Source: Yersinia aleksiciae (lineage in GTDB: Bacteria > Pseudomonadota > Gammaproteobacteria > Enterobacterales > Enterobacteriaceae). Taken from it: 64,000 bases of DNA. Every line of letters begins with the position of its first letter. Position 1 is the first letter of the stretch. Positions 44,071 to 55,384 of the stretch are shown piece by piece. Location: the NCBI RefSeq assembly GCF_001047675.1, contig NZ_CP011975.1, positions 2,706,073-2,770,072 of the forward strand. The letters are read 5' to 3'. Position numbers and translations under genes: made by a program. Below the pieces are notes generated by a model. It was not told the DNA's origin. It did no database searches and was given only the letters and a program-made list of their open reading frames with translations.

Positions 44071-46503
44071 ATGACCACGCTCGATTTGGTAACCTTAAGC
44101 GAACGGACAAAACAGCACAAAAATGCCCTGATCCACATTGTGAAACCACCGGTATGCACCGAGCGGGCGCGGCATTATACCGAGGCTTATCAGCAACATC
44201 AGGATAAGCCCTTGCCGGTTCGTCGCGCACTGGCGCTGGCCCATCATCTACAGCAGCGCAGGGTTTGGATCAAAAACGATGAGCTGATTATTGGTAATCA
44301 GGCTAGCCAACTGCGCGCCGCCCCGATTTTCCCTGAATACACTGTCGGCTGGATCGAAAGTGAAATCGACGAGCTGGCTGATCGCCCCGGAGCGGGCTTC
44401 TCGGTCAGTGAAGCAGACAAGTCAGTATTGCATCAGCTGTGCCCATGGTGGCGGGGTCAAACCGTGCAGGATCGCTGCTACGGTATGTTTACCGACGAAC
44501 AGAAAGCGCTACTGGCGACCGGCATCATCAAGGCAGAAGGCAATATGACCTCCGGTGATGCCCATCTGGCGGTTAACTTCCCGCTGTTGCTGGAGAAGGG
44601 CTTAGATGGCCTGCGCACCAAAGTCGCCCGTCGCCGCGAGCGCCTGCAACTGACCGACTGGAGTGATCTGCATAAAGAGCAATTTCTGAAGGCGATTGAT
44701 ATCTCACTGGCGGCGCTGAGCGAACATATCGAGCGCTATGCGGCTGTGGCGCGGCAAATGGCGGAAGAGGAGACACGCGAATGGCGGCGTACTGAGCTGC
44801 TGGCGATTGCTGAAAACTGCGCGCTGATTGCTCATCAACCGCCGCAGACCTTCTGGCAAGCTTTGCAGCTGTGCTATTTCATTCAGCTCATTTTGCAAAT
44901 TGAGTCCAATGGTCACTCGGTCTCCTTTGGTCGCCTCGACCAGTATCTCTACCCGTGGTATCGCCGTGATGTGGAGCTGGAAAATACTCTCAGCCGCGAA
45001 CAGGCGATTGAGATGCTGCATAGCTGCTGGCTGAAGTTACTGGAAGTGAACAAAATTCGATCCGGCTCGCACTCCAAGGCGTCGGCGGGTAGCCCGCTCT
45101 ATCAAAACGTCACGATTGGTGGGCAAAAACTGGTGCAAGGCAAGGCCATTGATGCTGTTAACCCGCTCTCTTATGCGGTGCTGGAGTCGTGCGGGCGCTT
45201 AAAATCAACCCAGCCTAACCTCAGTGTCCGCTACCATGCGGGGATCAGCGACGATTTCCTTGATGCCTGTGTGCAGGTCATTCGCTGCGGTTTTGGCATG
45301 CCCGCTTTTAATAATGACGAAATCGTGATTCCTGAATTTATCAAGCTGGGCGTGGAGCCGCAGGATGCCTACGACTATGCGGCGATTGGCTGTATTGAAA
45401 CTGCCGTAGGCGGCAAGTGGGGCTACCGCTGTACTGGCATGAGTTTTATCAACTTTGCTCGTGTGATGCTGGCTGCCCTGGAACAGGGGCGCGATGCCAC
45501 ATCCGGGCAGGTGTTCTTGCCGCAAGAGCAGGGGCTGTCGAAAGGCAACTTTACTGATTTCGCCCAAGTGATGACGCAGTGGGATCAGCAGATCCGCTAC
45601 TACACTCGTAAATCCATCGAAATCGAGTGTGTGGTGGATACCGTGCTGGAAGAGAATGCCCACGATATCGTCTGCTCGGCGCTGGTGGATGATTGCATTG
45701 AGCGCGGTAAAAGCATCAAGCAGGGGGGCGCACGTTACGACTGGGTTTCTGGCTTGCAAGTGGGTATCGCCAATCTGGGTAACAGCTTGGCAGCGGTGCG
45801 AAAACTGGTGTTTGAACAACAGCTTATCGGCCAGAAACAACTGGCAACGGCGCTCACCAATGATTTCACGGGCCTAAACGGCGAGCAGTTGCGCCAACAT
45901 CTGATTAATTCAGCCCCGAAATATGGCAATGATGTTGATGATGTTGACCAACTTCTGGTGCGGGCTTATCAGACCTACATTGATGAGTTGAAGCAATATC
46001 ACAATACTCGTTTTGGTCGCGGACCTATTGGTGGCACCTATTACGCTGGGACGTCATCCATCTCTGCCAACGTGCCATTTGGTGCGGCGACCATGGCAAC
46101 ACCGGATGGTCGCAAGGCGCACAGTCCGTTGGCGGAGGGCGCAAGTCCAGCCTCCGGCACTGACCATCTAGGGCCAACGGCGGTGTTTAACTCACTGTCG
46201 AAACTGCCAACCGCCTCGATTCTGGGTGGGGTGTTGCTGAATCAAAAACTGAATCCGTCTACCTTGGATAACCCCCGCGATCGCGAGAAGTTGATGATGA
46301 TGTTGCGTACTTTCTTCGAGGAGTATCTGGGTTGGCACGTGCAGTACAACATTGTGTCCCGCGAGACGTTAGTGGATGCCAAATTGCATCCGGATCGTTA
46401 CCGCGATTTGGTGGTCAGGGTGGCGGGTTACTCGGCCTTCTTCACCGCACTGTCGCCAGATGCGCAGGACGATATTATCGCCCGCACCGAGCATACCCTA
46501 TGA
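44071..46503 (+). CDS. pflF: Glycyl-radical enzyme PflF (YbiW)
   Basis: An 810-residue glycyl-radical enzyme, exactly the length of E. coli YbiW and very similar throughout (TTLDLVTLSERTKQHKNAL..., FPEYTVGWIE, GNMTSGDAHLAVNFPLLLEK). The catalytic Cys is residue 441 in AAIGCIETAVGG. The radical-bearing Gly is residue 786 in RVAGYSAFF. The GCIE motif places it with the dehydratase/lyase branch, not true pyruvate formate-lyase. I recall published work on E. coli YbiW as 1,5-anhydroglucitol-6-phosphate lyase, yielding 1-deoxyfructose-6-phosphate for an Fsa aldolase; by orthology that is the likely reaction, working only without oxygen. No fsa gene is in this window. The setting between sgrR and sgrS-setA is the notable point. 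Confidence 0.93.
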   Translation: MTTLDLVTLSERTKQHKNALIHIVKPPVCTERARHYTEAYQQHQDKPLPVRRALALAHHLQQRRVWIKNDELIIGNQASQLRAAPIFPEYTVGWIESEIDELADRPGAGFSVSEADKSVLHQLCPWWRGQTVQDRCYGMFTDEQKALLATGIIKAEGNMTSGDAHLAVNFPLLLEKGLDGLRTKVARRRERLQLTDWSDLHKEQFLKAIDISLAALSEHIERYAAVARQMAEEETREWRRTELLAIAENCALIAHQPPQTFWQALQLCYFIQLILQIESNGHSVSFGRLDQYLYPWYRRDVELENTLSREQAIEMLHSCWLKLLEVNKIRSGSHSKASAGSPLYQNVTIGGQKLVQGKAIDAVNPLSYAVLESCGRLKSTQPNLSVRYHAGISDDFLDACVQVIRCGFGMPAFNNDEIVIPEFIKLGVEPQDAYDYAAIGCIETAVGGKWGYRCTGMSFINFARVMLAALEQGRDATSGQVFLPQEQGLSKGNFTDFAQVMTQWDQQIRYYTRKSIEIECVVDTVLEENAHDIVCSALVDDCIERGKSIKQGGARYDWVSGLQVGIANLGNSLAAVRKLVFEQQLIGQKQLATALTNDFTGLNGEQLRQHLINSAPKYGNDVDDVDQLLVRAYQTYIDELKQYHNTRFGRGPIGGTYYAGTSSISANVPFGAATMATPDGRKAHSPLAEGASPASGTDHLGPTAVFNSLSKLPTASILGGVLLNQKLNPSTLDNPRDREKLMMMLRTFFEEYLGWHVQYNIVSRETLVDAKLHPDRYRDLVVRVAGYSAFFTALSPDAQDDIIARTEHTL

Positions 46504-46626
46504 TTAATTGTTCCAGATGATGTCTGTTGAGTGAAATGAGTCCTGCTGTGATATTGAGTCTAAAAATTTTCTGAGTAATGGTGTATTTCACCAGCCAGTA
46601 GGTTATTAACCCGCTGGCTTTTTTTA
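46504..46626 (+). ncRNA. sgrS: SgrS small RNA, 3' conserved part
   Basis: SgrS silences ptsG mRNA with Hfq during sugar-phosphate stress. The conserved core CTGAGTAATGGTG (46571-46583) matches E. coli SgrS CTGAGTATTGGTG, the stretch that pairs with the ptsG translation start region. It is followed by the small stem GGTG tattt CACC and by the terminator stem GCCAG...GGTT...AACC...CTGGC (46594-46618) with eight T, again as in E. coli. The 5' end is not clear. E. coli SgrS is 227 nt, and that length would reach into pflF. No SgrT reading frame or clear promoter was found between the pflF stop and the core. It lies directly upstream of setA, as in E. coli. Confidence 0.82.
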
Positions 46627-46897
46627 TTACCCTTCGTACTTGAAGCTGTGGCGTTGTTAGCTTCACTCGTTACTCGGCCCATCCTTGGGCCTCACCTCTG
46701 CGAGGCCGCTGCAAGCAGCGTTCAAATCTGCTCCAGGCAAATTTGTCACCAGAATCACTTACTTATGTAAGCTCATCGGGATTAATGAGCCTCAAGGATG
46801 AGGCTCCCCCTACGGGCTAGCATAAATGCTGTTCAAATCGGTTCCCGATTTGTCGTTCGCTTGCTGCCTAGCCACAACTCCAATTACTTTGGGTAAT
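46626..46897. repeat. Composite ERIC with two internal insertions
   Basis: The ends (ATTACCC ... GGGTAAT) and the central part (ATCACTTACTTATGTAAGCTC) follow the ERIC consensus, but the element is 272 bases instead of 127. The surplus is two stretches of about 65-70 bases, near 46673-46743 and 46790-46856. They resemble each other (both contain GTTCAAATC followed by ATTTGTC) and lie symmetrically around the centre. It abuts the SgrS terminator and may fold into a long stem in the setA leader. Confidence 0.75.
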
Positions 46898-46906
46898 ATA
46901 TTTTGC

Positions 46907-46936
46907 ACTTGAAGCTGTGGCGTTGTTAGCTTCACT
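46907..46936. repeat. Partial ERIC end, direct repeat
   Basis: These 30 bases are identical to 46638-46667 at the left end of the composite ERIC and lie in the same orientation, 269 bases apart. They look like a truncated second copy, perhaps from insertion of one ERIC beside or into another. Confidence 0.7.
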
Positions 46937-47038
46937 TAGTTATCAGGAAAATGATTTCTCCCATTAAAATTATGCTGCTTTATATAAGAGCTTCTGTAGC
47001 ATAGAGAAATATTGTTATTTCTGGTGCTGGAACCTGAA

Positions 47039-48220
47039 ATGAAATCTGCACTCACCTTTTCCCGTCGCATCAACCCGGTTTTTCTCGCTTTCTTTGTGGT
47101 GGCTTTTCTTTCTGGTATCGCTGGCGCGTTGCAGGCACCGACATTAAGCCTGTTTTTAAGCACCGAAGTAAAAGTTCGCCCACTCTGGGTTGGCCTGTTT
47201 TATACCGTGAATGCCATCGCCGGGATTACGGTCAGCTTTATTCTGGCGAAACGCTCAGATTCACGTGGCGATCGCCGCAAGCTGATCATGGTCTGCTATC
47301 TGATGGCGGTGGGGAACTGCCTGCTGTTTGCCTTTAACCGTGATTATCTGACATTAATCACTGCTGGGGTGTTGCTGGCATCGGTCGCTAATACCGCCAT
47401 GCCGCAGATATTTGCCCTAGCGCGTGAATATGCCGACAGCTCGGCGCGTGAAGTGGTGATGTTCAGCTCTATTATGCGTGCGCAACTTTCATTGGCGTGG
47501 GTTATCGGGCCGCCGCTGTCGTTTATGCTGGCACTGAATTATGGTTTTACCCTGATGTTTAGCATTGCCGCGGGTATCTTTGTGCTGAGTGCGCTGGTGG
47601 TATGGTTTATTCTGCCGTCAGTGCCGCGCGCCGAGTCGGTGGTGGATGCGCCGGAGGTGGCACAGGGTAGCTTGTTTGCTGATAAAAATGTGCGACTGCT
47701 GTTTATTGCCTCGATGCTGATGTGGACTTGCAACACCATGTATATCATTGATATGCCGCTGTATATCACCGCAAGTCTGGGGCTGCCTGAGCGCTTGGCC
47801 GGTTTGTTGATGGGCACCGCCGCTGGGTTGGAAATTCCCATTATGCTGCTGGCAGGCTATTCAGTTCGGCGCTTTGGAAAGCGTAAAATCATGCTATTTG
47901 CCGTGCTGGCTGGCGTGCTGTTTTATACCGGATTGGTGCTGTTTAAATTCAAAACTGCCTTGATGCTGCTACAGATTTTCAACGCCATCTTTATCGGTAT
48001 CGTCGCGGGTATCGGTATGCTCTATTTCCAAGATTTAATGCCGGGCAGGGCGGGCGCTGCTACCACGCTGTTCACCAATAGCATCTCGACTGGCGTGATT
48101 CTGGCAGGGGTGCTGCAAGGGATATTGACCGAAACTTGGGGGCATGATTCGGTGTATGTGGTGGCGATGGTGCTGGCGATTCTGGCATTGGTTACTTTTG
48201 CGCGGGTGCGGGAAGCTTAG
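47039..48220 (+). CDS. setA: Sugar efflux transporter SetA
   Basis: A 393-residue major facilitator protein with twelve predicted membrane segments; E. coli SetA has 392. It exports glucose, lactose and toxic glucose analogues. Family segments are SRRINPVFLAFFVVAFLSG, the loop RSDSRGDRRK after helix 2, and DMPLYITASLGLP. ATG at 47039 fits E. coli SetA; an in-frame ATG at 47012 would add nine residues before the first charged cap. In E. coli setA is co-transcribed with sgrS and helps recovery from sugar-phosphate stress. A composite ERIC lies between the two here. Confidence 0.93.
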   Translation: MKSALTFSRRINPVFLAFFVVAFLSGIAGALQAPTLSLFLSTEVKVRPLWVGLFYTVNAIAGITVSFILAKRSDSRGDRRKLIMVCYLMAVGNCLLFAFNRDYLTLITAGVLLASVANTAMPQIFALAREYADSSAREVVMFSSIMRAQLSLAWVIGPPLSFMLALNYGFTLMFSIAAGIFVLSALVVWFILPSVPRAESVVDAPEVAQGSLFADKNVRLLFIASMLMWTCNTMYIIDMPLYITASLGLPERLAGLLMGTAAGLEIPIMLLAGYSVRRFGKRKIMLFAVLAGVLFYTGLVLFKFKTALMLLQIFNAIFIGIVAGIGMLYFQDLMPGRAGAATTLFTNSISTGVILAGVLQGILTETWGHDSVYVVAMVLAILALVTFARVREA

Positions 48221-48296
48221 CGCCCCTACTGAGGTTAAGTAGGGGGCATTTTACTCACAAAACGGGTTGGCGAAATAGAGCTAACCCCAAAAGTCA

Positions 48297-48899
48297 TTAG
48301 CGTAGAAATTCAGGCTGTTGTTTTTCGTATGCGGAAATATGACTTTCATGCTGCAAGGTTAGACCAATACTGTCCAAGCCATTCATCATGCAATGGCGAC
48401 GGAAGCTATCGATTTCGAAAGCATAACTGTTGCCACCGGCATTCACCGTTTGTGCTTCCAGATCGACAACAAATTGAATGCCTTCATTGCTCTTAACTAA
48501 CTGGAATAACGTATCAATATCGGCTTCGCTTAAGGTGACCGGTAACAGTTGGTTATTGAACGAGTTGCCGTAAAAGATATCGGCAAAACTTGGGGCAATC
48601 ACCACGTGGAAACCGAAATCTGTCAGCGCCCAAGGTGCATGTTCGCGCGATGAACCGCAACCAAAGTTCTCACGGGCCAACAAAATTGTCGCGCCTTGAT
48701 AGCGAGGCTGATTCAGCACAAATTCAGGGTTTGGCACTTGGCCCGCATCATCCAGAAAACGCCAGTCGTTAAACAGGTGTTGACCAAAACCCGTGCGCGT
48801 CACTTTCTGCAAAAACTGCTTTGGGATAATCGCGTCGGTATCGACGTTCGCCGCATCTAAGGGTGCAACCAAACCAATGTGTTGAGTAAATTTAGCCAT
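48297..48899 (-). CDS. leuD: Isopropylmalate isomerase, small subunit
   Basis: A 200-residue aconitase swivel-domain protein; E. coli LeuD has 201. With LeuC it converts 2-isopropylmalate to 3-isopropylmalate. Typical segments are [34 protein letters not shown] and [17 protein letters not shown]. It is the last gene of leuABCD, 14 bases after leuC. Confidence 0.98.
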   Translation of the reverse strand: MAKFTQHIGLVAPLDAANVDTDAIIPKQFLQKVTRTGFGQHLFNDWRFLDDAGQVPNPEFVLNQPRYQGATILLARENFGCGSSREHAPWALTDFGFHVVIAPSFADIFYGNSFNNQLLPVTLSEADIDTLFQLVKSNEGIQFVVDLEAQTVNAGGNSYAFEIDSFRRHCMMNGLDSIGLTLQHESHISAYEKQQPEFLR

Positions 48900-48913
48900 G
48901 GTGGAGTCTCCGG

Positions 48914-52984
<4,071 letters not shown>

Positions 52985-53025
52985 GGGGGGATTCCTTGTC
53001 GTGTTTACATTTGCGCTTAGCGGGT

Positions 53026-53053
53026 AAAAAAAAACCCGCGCATTTGCGCGGGC
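53026..53053 (-). terminator. leu operon attenuator
   Basis: Read on the minus strand, GCCCGCGCAAATGCGCGGGT is a strong stem-loop followed by nine T. It lies between leuL and leuA and is the terminator of leucine attenuation. Confidence 0.92.
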
Positions 53054-53074
53054 TTGTTAATCTTGATGACTGAA

Positions 53075-53158
53075 TCAGTTCTGATTTCCGTCCACCAACA
53101 TACCGCGCAAGTGAGATGCGTTTAGTAGTAGGCTTAGTAGGCGGGTTGTGTAGAACAT
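53075..53158 (-). CDS. leuL: leu operon leader peptide
   Basis: A 27-codon frame with the leucine-rich control stretch RLLSLLLNAS. Five of its six leucine codons form that stretch and all five are CTA, a codon normally rare in enterobacteria; E. coli LeuL has four adjacent Leu codons. Ribosome stalling here when Leu-tRNA is scarce would prevent formation of the downstream terminator. It is too short for routine gene calling but is fixed by its position between the leu promoter and the attenuator. Confidence 0.92.
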   Translation of the reverse strand: MFYTTRLLSLLLNASHLRGMLVDGNQN

Positions 53159-53201
53159 AATTTTTCAGTTTCTCATTGGTTAAAATATTGCGTTGCCTAA
53201 A

Positions 53202-53230
53202 TTGATACGTGAATTTTATGGTTGTGTCAA
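53202..53230 (-). promoter_or_regulatory. leuLABCD promoter
   Basis: On the minus strand TTGACA (53230-53225) is separated by 17 bases from TATCAA (53207-53202). The -35 is a perfect consensus, as in the E. coli leu promoter. The transcript would begin near 53195 and reach the leuL ATG after about 37 bases. Confidence 0.85.
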
Positions 53231-54094
53231 TATTTGTTTGAAATGGTGTCTTCGACTGGTTGCGACAGTTTTGGATTCCTTGTTTTGATATAAAAAACTA
53301 CTAAATAAAATAATTCAGGCTATTAATCTTATTTATGTTGCTTTGTCTTTTTGTTTGTTTGGCATAACCCTTACAATGCGGCTTATTGTGCTTTTCAGAT
53401 TTTTTAAGGTGTTAATCACCTGCATAATCGAGATCACGCCCAATTTTGAATGTTATATTTAGATTTTGAAAGAATGAAGTAAGATGACTAAGAGCAATTT
53501 ATTGATTATTAAGACTGGGAGGGGACACGTAATACCTTATTATAATTTTCTTATATGTTTTTAATATGAATATTTATTTACTTAATGAATGATGCTATTT
53601 ATTTGTTTAAACTGTTATGCCTATGGAGTAAGATATTAATTAAGCTGAGTGAAATTCAATCATAATTAAACATATTCATGACTATAATTAATAACTAATA
53701 AGTTTTCATTGATGAATTTATTATTTATTAATGGCATAGTTGTTAATCATCCCATTTTATGATGTGATCATGCTATTGCTTTTATTATCGGTACTTATGA
53801 TGTGATTGACTTTTATTGCTGAAATGAATTGGTTTTAAATATTATATGGGATACTTTATGTGGATGGCTTATTCACGTATTTATCTATAGGCATTATTAG
53901 CGGAAAATACATGGAGGCAATTCATATCTTTTCATTTATACAAGGATGAGACTCATTTTATCTTACAAGGATAATAATGAGAATATTGGTGTCGTTAATA
54001 GTAAGAATTCAAAGATATTTTAAGGTGGCTATAAATGTCTGCGGAGCTCTTTATATTAATCATGCCATCTGCATAAAGCTTAGTGGAGTTAAGC
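53231..54094. other. AT-rich leu-leuO intergenic region
   Basis: More than 860 bases of strongly AT-rich DNA without a supported gene in any frame. In E. coli the leuO upstream region is silenced by H-NS and involved in transcriptional coupling between leuABCD and ilvIH. The composition here fits a similar nucleoid-protein-bound region. The leuO promoter must lie inside. Confidence 0.6.
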
Positions 54095-55054
54095 ATGTCT
54101 GAACACAACTTAGTAACCAACAGTCAAGCAACTAAAAAAGAGTGTAGTGAAGTTCACTTAAGAAGTGTCGACCTCAATTTATTAACTGTTTTTGATGCAG
54201 TAATGCAAATGCACAATGTTACACGTGCAGCCCAGTCCTTGGGGATGTCCCAGCCTGCGGTGAGTAATGCAGTTGCTCGCTTGAAAGTGATGTTTAATGA
54301 CGAGTTGTTTGTCCGTTATGGTCGAGGTATTCAGCCTACCGCCAGAGCACGCCAGCTTTTTGGGCCGGTAAGGCAGGCACTGCAACTAGTACAAAATGAG
54401 TTGCCCGGTGCCGGTTTTGAAGCCAAAAAAAGTGGGCGAGTATTTAATCTATCTATTTGTAGTCCTTTAGATATCAGGCTGACGGCACAAATAATAGAGC
54501 GCGTTAAGCAATTGGCACCCAATGTTCAGCTCATTATCAAATCTAATCTTAATGAGAATATTGAGCACCAGTTACGATATCAAGAGACTGAGTTTGTTAT
54601 CGGTTATACAAAATTTGAACGTCCCGACTTTCACGATATATCACTGTTTGATGATGAGTCAGTGCTGGTCGTGTCTAAAAATCACCCACGCATTGATAAT
54701 TCAATTACTCAAGAACAACTCATTTCCGAACCACATGCTGTCGTGTCATTAGAAAAAGTGGGTTCATTTAGTGAGCTTTATTATGAGTCTATTGTCAGCG
54801 CCCAAACTATTGCATATGAGAGTACGGATATGAATAGCGTGCTTAATATTGTATCTCAAACATCTTTTGTGGCAATAGCTCCCCGCTGGCTTGTTGAACA
54901 ATACAGTGAAACCCTTAATTTAAAACTTGTCTCTTTACCATGGGGAAATAATATAAGTCGGCCATGTTATCTCACGTGGCATGAGTCTACTGATAGAGAT
55001 AAAGGTCATCAATGGATGAAGGAATTACTCGCTCAGCTTAATACTCCTTTGTAA
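54095..55054 (+). CDS. leuO: LysR-type regulator LeuO
   Basis: A 319-residue regulator; E. coli LeuO has 314. It antagonises H-NS at many loci and controls stress and acquired genes. The DNA-binding domain ([47 protein letters not shown]) is almost identical to E. coli, while the effector domain is less so. ATG at 54095 lies after GGAGTTAAGC; a GTG four codons upstream is possible. The gene is more AT-rich than most in the window, as is usual for leuO. Confidence 0.96.
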   Translation: MSEHNLVTNSQATKKECSEVHLRSVDLNLLTVFDAVMQMHNVTRAAQSLGMSQPAVSNAVARLKVMFNDELFVRYGRGIQPTARARQLFGPVRQALQLVQNELPGAGFEAKKSGRVFNLSICSPLDIRLTAQIIERVKQLAPNVQLIIKSNLNENIEHQLRYQETEFVIGYTKFERPDFHDISLFDDESVLVVSKNHPRIDNSITQEQLISEPHAVVSLEKVGSFSELYYESIVSAQTIAYESTDMNSVLNIVSQTSFVAIAPRWLVEQYSETLNLKLVSLPWGNNISRPCYLTWHESTDRDKGHQWMKELLAQLNTPL

Positions 55055-55384
55055 TCACTCCCGTTAAGCCCTGCTGCTGAGATTATATTTTTATCAGTAG
55101 CAGGCAAGGGGGATATTTAATTTAACCTCGCTTTATTCCGCCTTTCATTACGTCATCCAGTAAAGTGTTCTCGTCTTGCTTAATCGGTGGCGCTGCCAGC
55201 GCCAATTGCTGTTTTTTTTGTCAAATTCAATTTCAGCTCACATTTCTAAGTTGAATTTTATTTGCCATAACCTATGGAGCAGGTAGACTGCGCGGAAAAA
55301 AAGTGAACAGATGTACGCTGAATGCCAACAGGCAAAAAGTTGCGGTACACTTTAATGAATGATTGATTAGCGAGCGGCGATGTT
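55055..55384 (+). other. leuO downstream region with hairpin
   Basis: CCTGCTGCTGA (55070-55080) and TCAGTAGCAGG (55094-55104) form an 11-bp stem with one wobble, 15 bases after leuO. No T-run follows, so it is a doubtful terminator. The remaining 280 bases contain no supported gene. Confidence 0.45.

Noticed and set aside
45205-45840. 211-codon minus-strand frame inside pflF
   Set aside because: Antisense shadow of a conserved enzyme gene with no start signal.
44071-46503. Annotation of pflF as pyruvate formate-lyase
   Set aside because: The active-site region reads GCIE with a single catalytic Cys, unlike the Cys-Cys pair of true pyruvate formate-lyase, and the protein matches YbiW along its whole length.
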